The position numbers and the translations under genes are program-made. DNA of 64,000 bases from Branchinecta lynchi (lineage: Eukaryota; Arthropoda; Branchiopoda; Anostraca; Branchinectidae), in assembly GCA_023053575.1 (NCBI GenBank), contig JAKZAP010000003.1:720561-784560 (forward strand), read 5' to 3'. Positions 40,322 to 51,639 of this stretch are shown here, piece by piece; the first letter of the stretch is position 1; each line of letters begins with the position of its first letter. The notes beneath the pieces were generated by a model, which did not search any database, was not told the DNA's origin, and saw nothing but the letters and a program-made list of their open reading frames with translations.

Positions 40322-40689
40322 TGAACCCCAGCTGGAACAACCTTCTTGCCGACTCCAGAACCCCCACTTCCTCCCAGAAATGGTTCAAGCTCATCGCAGG
40401 TAACAAAGTCGTCCAGAAGGTCGTCCAACACCTCCCAGCTGAAGTTAAACCAGGTGTGTCAACCCTTGGCAAGGAAAAGCAGAAGGACGTTGGAAAGTTT
40501 GTTGAACTTCCAGGAGCAGAAATGGGGAAGGTTGTGGTTCGATTCCCACCTGAGGCCAGTGGGTATTTGCATATTGGACATGCCAAGGCAGCGCTTTTGA
40601 ATCAGTACTATCAGCAGATGTTCGAGGGGACGTTGATTATGCGGTTTGATGATACCAACCCCGCGAAAGAGAATGCTGAATTTGAGAGG
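40322..40689 (+). CDS. EPRS: EPRS exon: linker and GluRS catalytic start (HIGH motif)
   Basis: Acceptor cctatag|TG, donor AGG|gtgagt; 2 nt plus 122 codons, in phase with the preceding exon. It ends the GST-like region ('WFKLIAG'), then reads [18 protein letters not shown] sequence and the class I signature [20 protein letters not shown] with the HIGH motif for ATP binding, then IMRFDDTNP. It is near-identical in pattern to animal EPRS, so the catalytic core is under strong constraint. It is an intact exon within heavily transposon-loaded introns. Confidence 0.97.
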
Positions 40690-41525
40690 GTGAGTTTGGT
40701 AGAGTTTTAGTAAAGGGGGGGGGGGGTTACTTGTTGGTATAGATGTAAAAAGCGAATTTTTCAGTTGAAAAATTCAATCGAATATTCACAAAATTGAAAT
40801 ATTCGGAGGCCTCTCGAACATTGCGAATATTCCGAAAAATTGAAAGATTTCGCAAAATTGAAAATATGGCGAATTTTCGCCGCAAGAAAAAAATGCAATT
40901 TTCGGCAGTTTGCGCCCCCTCACTACGCAGTGATGTCCAGACGCGGCACACCATCATGTCAGACAGGTTCATAGGAAGGCGATTCTTTGTAGCTTTGATG
41001 GATAACTGGGGATGAGTCAGGTCAGTCAAGGATTGCATTGCATTTGAAGGCAATTAGAGTGTGATTTAGATAGGCTACGAAGGATACATATGAGAGGAAA
41101 ATAAAGAGTTTTTTGTTTGTAACTGGTGGTTATATTTTATTTGTTACTATAGGTTAGAAAAAACAGGATCGGCAGGGGAGGGGCCGCTGTTTCATATCTG
41201 GAAGACAGAAATTCTTGTTTGTTCTTTTATTAATTAGATTCTTGTACTGATTGAACTTGACGAACATCTTAAATAACCTACCTTTAACTCCTCTGTAGAT
41301 TAAGCTTAGCAGAAAAGATGTTTGGCATATTAAGATGTGTTTCTCACTTGAAAAAACCTCATGTTGCTGGTGCGGTATAATTATTCTGCGCTGTCAGTGG
41401 ATGTTACAGGGTGCTGCAGGTCCGTCAAAGTTATGCATGTCATTCATTTGAACTTGTTTTACGTCAGTTATTTTTATTTCTCATGAAACCCACCATAATA
41501 ATCAATTAACAAGTGAAAAAGTTAT

Positions 41526-41680
41526 GATAGGTGTTCCTTCAGCCCAAGCTGACTGCAAATCATATTTGTCAATCTCCTTGTCATATCCGTCATATTTGTC
41601 ATATACGAATCATACTTGTCATATTTGTCATATCCGCCAAATATGATTCGCAGTCAGCTTGGGTTGAAGGAGCACCTATC
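41526..41680. mobile_element. Foldback MITE, 155 bp
   Basis: GATAGGTGTTCCTTCAGCCC and its complement bound the element. The centre is a CATATTTGTCATAT repeat. The arms are about 50 bp with few mismatches. Confidence 0.8.
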
Positions 41681-41789
41681 ACCGAAGTACGAAACGCCGA
41701 CAAGTACCCATCTTAGCTGGAAGGACAGGTGACTCCTAAACCAAAATGCAGAAAAATCTCTACCTTTTCGACGACCTCCTTCAAATATA

Positions 41790-42295
41790 AACAAGACCAA
41801 AGGTTTCGATGGGACACCAAAATTTTAATATTTGCTCCCGACAATTCGGTCTTGTATAGATATTCGGTCTTCAACAGACTTCTTAAACATTTTTACTTTT
41901 AACATTTACAAGCAGGTTAAGGCCAATGGTAATAATCGGAGAAGACTAAGTTCGTATTTTACAGTGCAAACCGGATACGCCAGCTTAATTACAACAGATA
42001 TTCAGATATCCGTTTTGCGCTGTCAAATATTCAAATATGGATTCAGCATATGGTTTACCCTATAGCCTACGTCGTATCTCCTTCCTTCCTTACTTTGCCC
42101 AACTTCAGGTTTCGGTTGGATTCCGGACAAACTACTTGTCTGGCAAAAAACTTAAGCTCAAAAACGAATTCAGCATGTCTCCTTACCCCTGCATCCAACC
42201 TTCGGTTTCAGCCGGATTCCGAGCGATCTATACATCCGGTGAGAAAATGATTGTCATATGCGAATTCAGCATGTCTTCTTACCCGCAATCGAACA
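41790..42295 (+). repeat. Repeat family A fragment, cut by a LINE
   Basis: 'AGACCAAAGGTTTCGATGGGA' starts the copy. Two or three core units follow. It stops abruptly at 42296, where the LINE tail begins. Confidence 0.7.
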
Positions 42296-45200
42296 TCTGA
42301 TACTGATACTGATACTGATACTTTATTGTAAAACGAGACTTTCACAGCATTGGATTGCCGAACTTGTCGTTTTCGTCAGGTACATCATAATTACAAAACA
42401 TTTAATAAAGCGGTTGTACATAATAAAGCAATAGTCAAAAAATGATCAAACAGAATAAAAACCCTAGACAATTAAAACATTAAAGGGAAATAGTTAATCA
42501 ATTGTTCAAAACTTCAACAAAAGATGGTACAAAGCTCTTTCTGTAGCGATCGGTTCTTGTACAAACAGGGTTAAGAACCGGAACTTTTTGTGCTACAGCT
42601 CGAGGTAGTCGAGGTTTTGGCGGGCAATATGGGGTAGGAAACAGGTGCTCAAAACATGAGTGGGAACGCAGACTGTTCCCGAAACCAGTACAAAGAGTAA
42701 GACGTCGGGCTGCTAAAGTAGGGAGGCGGAATTCTTTGAGGAGGAGGATATAAGGCACTTTGCCCTGGCGGTAGATGATTCTCAAAGCTCTCTTCTGAAT
42801 AGTTTCAAGCCTATCAGACTGATCTACTGTCAGGCCAAAGTGCCAAACCGGACAAGCATACTCAAGTAGCGGACGAATGAAAGTAACGTAAAGGCGGAGA
42901 ACATGTGATTTAGGGCACGAAAATTTGGAAAACAGTTTTAGGAGAGACAGAGACGCACTGGCTTGTTTAATAATGGAACAAATGTGAGCCTCCCACTTCA
43001 GATCATTCGTCAGTGTGATCCCCAAAAGTTTGGTCTTAGTTGTAAGTATTTCATTTGGTACTGGAGTAGTGAACGATGGCTTTGATTTAAGAAAACTTAT
43101 GGTCATGATATTCGATTTCTGTGGATTAACTTTCATTTTCGACTCGGCTGCTTCGGCAGCGATATCGTCAAGTATTTCCATTGCAGTACTCTTTATGTTC
43201 CTTCTGCACCTTTCAAGTAATGTCATATCGTCCACAAACTTCCAGCGATCGGCTGATTCGTTAGCAAGATTGTTAATCATTACCAAAAATAACAGAGGGC
43301 CTAAGAGCGTTCCCTGTGGAACACCGCAAGAAATAGGAAGTGCATCTGAATAAATGTTTTTATACCTTACAACTTGACTTCTATTTGACAGAAAAGATGC
43401 AATGATATTAACTAGAAAAGGTGGTACTTTAAATTCATTTAATAATTTTTCAATTAAAACATTGTGACTAACAAGATCAAACGCTTTTTGGAGGTCGACT
43501 AAAATAAGATTCAGCCATGTATCAGGCTCATCAAGTAGTTTATATACAGTGTCGAGAAGGCTAACCAGATAATGTGTCGTCGATAAACCTTTCATGTTCC
43601 CGAACTGGTTTTCATCTATTAAATCATGGATCGTTTCTTTGAGCCAATCTGCTACAAAACTCTCATACATTTTGGAAAATATCGGTGTAAGAGTAATAGG
43701 ACGGACTCCACTAAAATCCAGTTTAGCCCCTTTCTTCTGTATGGGAGTAACGTACCCTTTTTTCCAGCAATCAGGGAATAAACCGCTTTTGGTTATCGTG
43801 TTGAAAATATCTGACAAAGGTTTTGATAGTTTATCGGGAAATGCTTGGACCAAATCAATCGGAATATCAAGGGGGCATATTGAAGTTCTCTTTAGTTTAC
43901 GGATTTTTGCTTCAACATCCCCAGGTAGTATTGCTGGGATAACGTGATCTGGTAATGGGGGAAAAGAAGTATTACTTGGGAGAGGAGGAAGAGTTTGCAC
44001 AATAGCCGAAAGGTGTTTATTTAGCGAATTAGCTGTGGTTTCTGGCGGTTCATCAAGGTTGAAATCAACAATTTTGACCGTTTTACCGCTAATTTTCCTG
44101 ACTGTGTTATACCACTGCTTTGGTCGGGATTTGAAGAGTTCGCTTACTTTGTTACGGTAGTACTCGGATGAAGCTTTTCGGATCTGCTTTTTTATACATT
44201 TTCTTAATAGGTTAGCTTCTTCAAATTTTCCTTGACGGAATAGCCTTAGTTTTTGGCGGATTAAATTTTTCAGTGCATCGTTCACGTACGGCTTATCATT
44301 AGAACATCTTTTCTTTTTGACTTCTGGGAAGTGAAGGACATAATTATTAAGAAGCTTTTCTTGAAAAATTTCGGCCTTCTTATTAGAATCATCAGCAGCA
44401 AGGACATCATCCCATAGCTCCTCTGACAGCCATGCCCCAAACTTAAGCAGGCCACCATCGGTAATTGGACGGTATTTAAATTCATCAAACTTGTACTTAG
44501 GAATCAGGCCTTGTATTGGGTTTAGTGATAACGTGAAATGGTAGCTTCCGCCAAGCGGGGGGAGGGAATTGGGTTTTTGATAAAATTCATGCATGTTTGT
44601 GCATATTATGTCGAGTGAAGTGCCACCTTTTGTCGTTGGAATATTAACGATTTGTTTTAAATTTGCTCCCCGACAAAGGTTACTGAGGTTTAGCTCATTC
44701 CCGTCCCCAGCAAGCAGGATCCCAGCGTTAGGATGTTTTGACTGGAGGTAATCAAGAGATGCATGAAGTTTGTCCAAGAAATCTTTTCGCTGCTCTGATT
44801 TTTGGCCCGGTGAATAATAAAAGCAACCCACAATAATGTTACTGAAGGGGCGAGGTAAAATTTTTGGTTTAACTTTTATCCAAATCATTTCATCATATTC
44901 ATTAATTCCGGGAACTTTTACTTCGATAGGTGACAAATTATTACGGCAAAAAATCAAAACTCCTCCACCCTTTTTACCAAGCTTATGGTCATGTGGTCGA
45001 AGTTTAACAAACTCATGGAAATCAGCCATCTTCAAAGTATCGGTGTTCTGGGATTGAACCTCAGTAATGCAAATTAAATCCGAGGCTAAATTTTTTGCAG
45101 TAAGTTCAAGTTCAATAAGTTTATCAAAGTTAAGGCTTTCTGCATTACTTAATAAGAGGCGAGGGAAGTGATACCGTTGATTATTATTTGTATGCTCCCG

Positions 45201-45910
45201 GGTGGGACTCCCAGGACAACCCTTTTCATCTGGCGAACGATTTGACGCGGAAGTAGGAGGACGCGGATGGGATTTAGATTTACCAGGAAGCTGAGTACGA
45301 GGGATGGATGAGAAGCTGTTTTCCAAAACAATCTGGCAAACAGGAGGAGGTGCCAAGGAATTCCGGCTCCCAACCGTAGGAATCATGATATCACTGTAAG
45401 TGAGGGGCTCAAATCTATTTTTTACTGGAATTGATGATACAAGCAAAACTGCGTCGTCGCCAGTAGTAGAATTATCTGTTACACTGCGGTACCCAGATAA
45501 GGGAAAGGAGGAGGTGGGAAAGGGAAGTTTATTTGCTTTGACACCCGACGATGGTTTTGATTGAGGGGGCTTGGGGGAGCCAGGGGGAAACGAGGCTTGT
45601 GATATGACTGCACGAGTGACAGATGGGAGAAATGATGAGTGGAAGGGGGAGGGGGTATGGGGTCGAGTATGCTTTTCGCTCCCGGATAAGTGCCACAAAC
45701 GGACACCGCTTGAAGCAGAGGATGGGGTTTGGGGGTTGTCCTCTGTGTCACTGGCCTCCGTTCTAAAAAATGACGTTCTAAGAAATGGAGAGGGGGTATG
45801 GGATCGAATATGCTTTTCAGTCGCGGGTAAGTACCACAGCTGGGAACAGCTGGAAGCAGAGGATGACGTTTGAGGGTTGTCCTCTGTGTCACTGGCCCTC
45901 GTGCTAAAAA
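42296..45910 (-). mobile_element. CR1/L2-like LINE, near full length
   Basis: On the minus strand it carries ORF2 (42498-45698) and ends in a short tandem tail of TATCAG units (42296-42322), typical of this LINE group. A ~125-bp tandem duplication lies around the start of ORF2 (about 45650-45900). A satellite-like array (45990-46910) abuts its 5' side. Confidence 0.88.
42498..45698 (-). CDS. LINE ORF2: endonuclease and reverse transcriptase
   Basis: The reading is 1066 residues. A proline/serine-rich N-terminus (1-175) precedes an endonuclease-like domain (about 178-410: NAESLNFDKL, ITEV, GGGVLIF, GDGNELN, SLDIICTN, GSYH). The RT follows (about 600-870: PIQKKGAKLDFSGVRPITLT, LVDLQKAFDLVSH, GVPQGTLLGPLLF, FVDD), then the usual C-terminal 'VEYACPVWHFGL' region. 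The RT looks intact. In the endonuclease the usual GDFN is GDGN and the closing SDH is SYH, so a catalytic Asp is lost and the enzyme may be inactive. There is no RNase H. It lies antisense to EPRS. Confidence 0.9.
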   Translation of the reverse strand: MWHLSGSEKHTRPHTPSPFHSSFLPSVTRAVISQASFPPGSPKPPQSKPSSGVKANKLPFPTSSFPLSGYRSVTDNSTTGDDAVLLVSSIPVKNRFEPLTYSDIMIPTVGSRNSLAPPPVCQIVLENSFSSIPRTQLPGKSKSHPRPPTSASNRSPDEKGCPGSPTREHTNNNQRYHFPRLLLSNAESLNFDKLIELELTAKNLASDLICITEVQSQNTDTLKMADFHEFVKLRPHDHKLGKKGGGVLIFCRNNLSPIEVKVPGINEYDEMIWIKVKPKILPRPFSNIIVGCFYYSPGQKSEQRKDFLDKLHASLDYLQSKHPNAGILLAGDGNELNLSNLCRGANLKQIVNIPTTKGGTSLDIICTNMHEFYQKPNSLPPLGGSYHFTLSLNPIQGLIPKYKFDEFKYRPITDGGLLKFGAWLSEELWDDVLAADDSNKKAEIFQEKLLNNYVLHFPEVKKKRCSNDKPYVNDALKNLIRQKLRLFRQGKFEEANLLRKCIKKQIRKASSEYYRNKVSELFKSRPKQWYNTVRKISGKTVKIVDFNLDEPPETTANSLNKHLSAIVQTLPPLPSNTSFPPLPDHVIPAILPGDVEAKIRKLKRTSICPLDIPIDLVQAFPDKLSKPLSDIFNTITKSGLFPDCWKKGYVTPIQKKGAKLDFSGVRPITLTPIFSKMYESFVADWLKETIHDLIDENQFGNMKGLSTTHYLVSLLDTVYKLLDEPDTWLNLILVDLQKAFDLVSHNVLIEKLLNEFKVPPFLVNIIASFLSNRSQVVRYKNIYSDALPISCGVPQGTLLGPLLFLVMINNLANESADRWKFVDDMTLLERCRRNIKSTAMEILDDIAAEAAESKMKVNPQKSNIMTISFLKSKPSFTTPVPNEILTTKTKLLGITLTNDLKWEAHICSIIKQASASLSLLKLFSKFSCPKSHVLRLYVTFIRPLLEYACPVWHFGLTVDQSDRLETIQKRALRIIYRQGKVPYILLLKEFRLPTLAARRLTLCTGFGNSLRSHSCFEHLFPTPYCPPKPRLPRAVAQKVPVLNPVCTRTDRYRKSFVPSFVEVLNN

Positions 45911-45989
45911 ATGGTGGTTTACGGTCGGACCTTTCCGGACATTTACGGTCGGACGTAAATCGGACCTTTAATCAACTTCTTATTAAACT

Positions 45990-46910
45990 AATTTCGGTCC
46001 GGGGACCTTTGCCTTCGAAAAGACACTGCGGACCCCGTTGGAAAAAAATTTGGACGGCCCGATCCCGGCTCGAATGATATTTGGTAAGTCCAAAAGTTGG
46101 TTAAAACTTGAAAAGCGCAGCGATGAGTTCCCTGACCCAAATTAGGTAGGGCGCCACGTTAAAAAAAATTTCGGTCCAACTTGGGGTCAGAATCCGAGTT
46201 CGTTGACTGAAGTTTGACCAAGTCCAACTTGGGGTCAGGATCCGTGTTAATTGACTGAAACTCGGCTAAGTCCAAAAGTTGGTTAAAACTTGAAAAGCGC
46301 AGCGATGAGTTCCCTGACCCAAATTAGGTCGGGCGCCACGTTAAAAAAAATTTCGGTCCGGGGACCTTCGCCTTCGAAAAGACACTGCGGACCCCGTTGG
46401 AAAAAAATTTGGACGGCCCGATCCCGGCTCGAATGAAATTTGGTAAGTCCAAAAGTTGGTTAAAACTTGAAAAGCGCAGCGATGAGTTCCCTGACCCAAA
46501 TTAGGTCGGGCGCCACGTTAAAAAAAATTTCGGTCCAACTTGGGGTCAGGATCCGAGTTCGTTGACTGAAGTTTGACCAAGTCCAACTTGGGGTCAGGAT
46601 CCGTGTTAATTGACTGAAACTCGGCTAAGTCCAAAAGTTGGTTAAAACTTGAAAAGTGCAGCGATGAGTTCCCTGACCCAAATTAGGTCGGGCGCCACGT
46701 TAAAAAAAATTTCGGTCCGGGGACCTTCGCCTTCGAAAAGACACTGCGGACCCCGTTGGAAAAAAATTTGGACGGCCCGATCCCAGCTGAAGTCAAATTC
46801 GGCCAAGTCCAAAAGTTGGTTAAAACTTGAAAAGCGCAGCGATGAGTTCCCTGACCAAAATTAGGTCGGGCGCCACGTTAAAAAAAAATTTGGTCCGGGG
46901 ACCTTCGCTT
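45990..46910. repeat. Tandem array, ~360-bp higher-order unit
   Basis: 'TTTCGGTCCGGGGACCTT' recurs at about 45992, 46350 and 46711, with a shorter step to 46890. Each ~360-bp unit is made of two related ~180-bp halves sharing 'AAAAGTTGGTTAAAACTTGA', 'GATGAGTTCCCTGACC' and 'GGGCGCCACGTTAAAAAAAA'. It adjoins the 5' end of the minus-strand LINE. Confidence 0.9.
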
Positions 46911-47271
46911 TTCACAAATTTTCCGGTTTTTGCCGGATTCCGGGTGAACTATTTGTCCGGCGAGAAAAAAAAAACAAATTTCATATTCGGATTCAACATG
47001 TCTCCTTACCCCTAAATCAACCATCTCAATAGCTTTCAAAAAATATTTGTTTGCCCCTTAATATGAAACCCCTCCCCTACCCTCAAATATAGGGCTACAG
47101 AGCCCATCTAAGAACTTGGTCTGTACTTTGAACCAAAGGATCCTCCCATCAAGTTTCATCAAAATATCTCGATCCCTTCGAGAGTTATCGTGCGGACAGA
47201 CGGACAGACAGACGGACAACTTTTGCGATGTCATAGGTATCCCTCCACTTACGTTTTGGGATCCCAAAAAG
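46911..47271 (+). repeat. Repeat family A fragment
   Basis: It holds one core unit plus the terminal block, ending in TTTTGGGATCCCAAAA at about 47256-47271. Confidence 0.75.
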
Positions 47272-47399
47272 TCATGAACTTCACACAAGTGAAACAAGAG
47301 CTGGAAGCTCATATGGCACTTGCAAGGCTGGTTCAGAGGGTGAAAGTAGGAATTCTTCAAGTCGTGGGTTTGTTGTGGTTATTTGTAAGCAAAACCCTT

Positions 47400-47770
47400 C
47401 AGATAATGGGTCCCGCCCCCCCCCCCCCACATTCATCGGACCACACATTCATTCGGTCCGGACTTGAAATGGGACATCTGAGACATGACGTCTTTCCAAA
47501 TATCAAATTTAATGAAGATCCGATAACCCGTTCGAAAGTCATGCATGCCACTAAATTCCGGATTCCGGCTCCCCTCCCTCCCCCCACGATGGTCGGATCG
47601 GGCAAGTGACTATTCCCAACTTAGTTTGGTCGGGTCCCTCGTACGCCTGCCAAGTTTCATCGTCCTAGCTTATCTGGAAATACCCTAACTCGCAAACACC
47701 GGACTAACCGACCGACCGACGGAAAAGTGATCGGTATATGGCACTTGGCCGGAAGGCAAGTGCCATAAAA
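47400..47770. repeat. Repeat family B copy
   Basis: It starts after a poly-C tract and contains 'GATCCGATAACCCGTTCGAA', 'GCCAAGTTTCATCGTCCTAG' and 'ACCGACCGACCGACGGAA', as at 10070-10620. Confidence 0.65.
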
Positions 47771-48059
47771 AATGGGACCAGCCTCGAATAAGGACTTCTT
47801 ACTAGATCTATTTATTATTCTTAAGGGGGAGGGAGGGGAGGGGGACACCGGGACTCGAAACTCCTTCGTTTGCGCATTTTACAATGCCTTCAACGGAAAT
47901 TATATGTAAAGAAAACCCCGTTGACTGAAAACTGATCAAGTGGCGGCAAAACGGATTCTGATTAGCAGAAAGGATTTCTGCGTAAAACCAATTCATGTAG
48001 CCGCCAGTGTTCAGAATTTTCTGAATGCTCCCCACTTCGGCCCTCTAGATTCATTCCGT

Positions 48060-48665
48060 ATGTAAGTAAGTAAGTAAGTAAAGTATTTATCAATCAATCA
48101 ATCAATTAGCTTTATTTCTAGCTCGAGTGCCATAAATAACAAAAAAGAAAAACAAAGAAAAAACACTAGAGAACATGAGAATTGTCGTTTTACGACCGCC
48201 AAATGGGTAAATAAAAAAATATTTACACGTATTTTTCACTTAGAACAAAACGAAGTAAAGAAGAAACTAGAGAAAAAGAAAAAGAAATTCTAAGACACAA
48301 CACAGATACAGACACGTAACAATTTACATAACAGTTACGCAATCAAGAACTGTGAAAGTCGTTTGCCTGGAAATTTGAAATACTCGATTCACGGCGATAC
48401 TGGGGTCCGCAATCTGGTGTTTATCAATCATGTAAGTGTTCCTCGTCCACAAGGGACAACGCAGCAGAAGCTTTGCAACCCTGAAGGGACCGGCGCTTAC
48501 GTTTTTGGGTCTCAGTTTATAAATTCCACAACGGCGCGATATACAGAACATGCGGCAGTGCGACAGCGTTATACATGTTTGCGAGATACTTTCGGCATAA
48601 CTGGACTCTACTGGCGTGTATACGACAGACCTGTACTGTTTATCTTTTCTGTTCTTGAGAGACAA
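48060..48665 (-). pseudogene. Possible LINE 3' fragment
   Basis: On the minus strand a degraded ORF end is followed by AATAAAGCTAATTGATTGATTG and GTAA tetranucleotide repeats, like a LINE 3' tail. No domain was identified, so this is tentative. Confidence 0.35.
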
Positions 48666-48726
48666 AGACCCTCAAATTAGAGTCCCCTGGCAAGCTCTCA
48701 TGATTTTAAAAAGCTTGATTTCGCAG

Positions 48727-48919
48727 GTGATCTTGGAAGACCTGGAGATGCTGCAAGTTAAGTACGACAAGTTCTCCCATACTTCTGACCACTTTGAGTT
48801 GTGTCTCTCTCTCTGCGAGAAGATGATCCGTGAGGGTTTGGCTTACGCCGATGACACTGAGCCGGAGACAATGAAGCTGGAGAGAGAACAGAAAAAGGAG
48901 TCGAAAAATAGAAACGCGA
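48727..48919 (+). CDS. EPRS: EPRS exon: GluRS catalytic domain
   Basis: Acceptor tttcgcag|GTG, donor GCGA|gtaagt; 64 codons plus 1 nt. It reads VILEDLEMLQVKYDKFSHTSDHFE, then EKMIREGLAYADDTEPE and MKLEREQKKESKNRN, matching the GluRS segment after the HIGH motif (TSDHF, G.AY.DDT). It is in phase with its neighbours. Confidence 0.96.
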
Positions 48920-49783
48920 GTAAGTTTGAAAAGTATTTGTAAGTAAGTAAGTGAGCAATTTATTTCTGACCCGCCATTTGAAAAGCGGAGATTGTAAAGT
49001 AAAATAGAAGAATTAAATAAAATACAATATACAATTTTTCATTCATCGTCCAAAAAAGAATTGTCAAAGCAGGTTTATGGGTTTACGCGCGGGTCGTATT
49101 GTTCTAGCTCTTCCGAAATTCCACGGTTTCGAATTGTTTTACTAACGTCAACGTCATTGAAGAACCAGAGCCATGCTTTAGCAATATTGACTTGAGCGAC
49201 GTGCAAGGCTCCGATTGGCTATGGCCTCACCCGGCGGAAAGCACGATCTTGAGATTCAGACAAGATGGGCGAATCCGAATCCGGATTCGGATTCGCTCTT
49301 TTGGTCGGATTGCGGAGTAGAATCTTCTGCTTATCATGCTGGATTCGGACTCGGATTCCGAACCTTGAATCTTGCGAATCCGCTACATTTTCTAATCTTT
49401 TCCCATTTTAGGAATTAGGCATCAGTGTTGATGATGATGCTATATTTTTTACCCATTTTTATGACAAAAAATTCGTCCTAAATGGAGTATGAAAAGAAGA
49501 AAAAAGGAAAAGAAAATACAAAACAACAACTGCCGTTGATCTACCTCAGCTATTTATTCAAACAATGTTTACAACGGATACATACATTGTCTTTTTTTAT
49601 TGTATATTAGCCAATTTGAAGAAGTATTCACCGACTTTGTCTGACACGTCAGTAAAAGGGGCCTGCATGTGAGAGTAGTAAAGGCGCTGTGTAATAATTG
49701 GAACTCAAATGAACGCCCAACAAACAAAAAATATTAGGATATCTATTATTCTTTGTGTTCTGTAAATCGCGAATTTGTTTTAG
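48920..49783. other. EPRS intron, no gene
   Basis: A short GTAA repeat lies at 48938-48952, with an AT-rich LINE-like tail to 49030 and a GGATTCGGATTCG-rich patch at 49274-49365. Nothing coding. Confidence 0.4.
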
Positions 49784-49955
49784 GTGTCGAGAAGAACCTT
49801 GAGATTTGGGAGGAAATGAAGAAAGGCAGTGACGTGGGAGTGAAGTACTGCATCCGTGCCAAGATTGATATGCAGTCGGTGAACGGCTGCATGCGTGATC
49901 CAACCATCTTCAGATGTAAGAACGAGACACACATCAAGACCGGGGATAAATACAA
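49784..49955 (+). CDS. EPRS: EPRS exon: GluRS catalytic domain
   Basis: Acceptor gttttag|GT, donor AA|gtaagt; 2 nt, 56 codons, 2 nt. It reads [39 protein letters not shown] and KTGDKY, the 'LR.KIDM...N..MRDP..YR' region of eukaryotic GluRS. It is split in phase with the exons around it. Confidence 0.96.
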
Positions 49956-51244
49956 GTAAGTTTACGCCGTCTGGGGGGGGGGGGGGGGTTCTATGTCGGA
50001 CATACAATAAGTTTGGAAGTACGTAACAACCCTGAGATATCTTAACAGACACTTTGAGACCTGACGAATAAGTTCATAAGGTCTTCAGGGGTGGTCACCG
50101 ACGACTTTTAGACTTTTGCATAATAAAAAGGCGATATCATAAGAAACACGCATATAGACGTGACAAATAAGTTGGTGAGGTCGGTGGGGTGGAAGCTGTC
50201 CGACATAGAATAACTCTAGCAACCACGCGATATCGTAACAAATACGTTGAGACCGACCAAGCAAGTTCATGGCGTCTGTGTGGGTCTGGGGTCGGGTCAG
50301 GATTACATTCTACGCGCTGTCTGAACAAACATACTGAGAACGCCCTTATAATGACCTTGGCAGTTCGCTTTGTATCCCCTCAAGGACCCCTCTCACTCTT
50401 TCCTCTTTAAATTTCAATGTTTTAGAATAGTTGAATATTCGGAAACTAAGCTGCTTTCAGCAAAATACCCAGGGCTTTGGCTGTGTTAAGCCTTTTTCAG
50501 GCTTAGTGGTTTCTAGACAAAACACAGAAAAATTTACGTAACCTGTTTTTCTGAAGGACAACCTTCTTATAAACAAGTGCCAAAGTATGACGTGCATCGA
50601 ATCTAGCAAGAATAGGCAAGAGAGAAAATCAGTGAGGTTTGACTAGGGGTGTAGAATGTACTGTATGAAATTTGGGTATCTGGGTTTTATCGATCAGCCT
50701 GATCTAGCACCGGAGACACGGCGGCCGCGGCACAAAAATCTCCTGGTGCCAGCTAGATGTCGCACTAACCGGTATTCGAGTTCATTTGCGCCATATTTTA
50801 TTGAGTAAATTAACAAAAAAAAGTGAATTCCAAGTGATTTATTTTTTTACGTAATAATTGTATATATTCGAGTATTGTAACACATTAAATGTAATGATTG
50901 ACGTATTTAGTGCCATGTCGGCGCTACAAGTTAGGTCAATACAAATATCTACCTATCTATCTTTTATGAATGAGTTGAGCGATTACGAAAGTAGTTTGCG
51001 GTAGTATTATTAAAGCTTTTACTTGTATTTTATTTGTTTATGCTTGATAGAAAAGGTGGTAAGTTGTAGCTTCTCTCACTGAATGAAGGGGGGGGGGGCG
51101 AAAGCCTGTCCGGTCATTTACATTTTGACAGCCGCAAGTTATGACTGGTCAAGCGATATTACCAGAAGAACAGGGCGGACAAACTTAGCTGTCAGATCAA
51201 CCTCAGATCGTGGTCCCCTAATCAGAGAGTATCGTTGTTAGAGG
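49956..51244. other. EPRS intron, mostly unassigned
   Basis: G-tracts lie at 49973 and 51089. Three diverged blocks at 50045-50330 share 'GACxxACxAAxxAAGTTC' and 'GATATCxTAACA' motifs, suggesting an old tandem repeat. No gene. Confidence 0.35.
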
Positions 51245-51620
51245 ACCCCTCTTGCTTATTCTGCCTTTTATAACAACTTAGCTCTCATATGGAATTACAA
51301 GCTTTTAAACTTCCTAACGTTCTCCATTGTTTCGTTTCGTAACTACGAATTTTTAGCGCTTTGTCGGCCTTTCAGAGCTTTACCGTCACCCAACGAAAAG
51401 TTTGCCGAAATCTTCAACGTCCGCTGACAACTCTTTCACACATAAGGATGTGATAATCTTCTGATTATTACTTCTTTTATTTGCGTTTGTTTTTAAGTTT
51501 TCCCACTTTTTTAACCAAGGCACGTTTAGTTTCCAAATATAAGACGCCGCGTTGGAGAGCAGGAAGGCTGGGTATAGTCGACAAGTGCTAATAAGAGAAT
51601 CGCTCGTTTCAGGTGGAAAG
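51245..51620 (+). repeat. Dispersed repeat family E, copy 1
   Basis: It runs from 'CTTGCTTATTCTGCCTTTTA' through 'GTAACTACGAATTTTTAGCG' and 'CACACATAAGGATGTGATAA' to 'GAGAGCAGGAAGGCTGG'. Other copies are at 57785-58640 (interrupted) and 63560 to the window end. Confidence 0.75.
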
Positions 51621-51639
51621 AATAGTATTTTCTAAAAGC

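Noticed and set aside
45479..45892. 137-codon minus-strand ORF with an internal repeat
   Set aside because: An alternative frame of the LINE 5' tandem duplication. The 1066-residue frame explains the region better.
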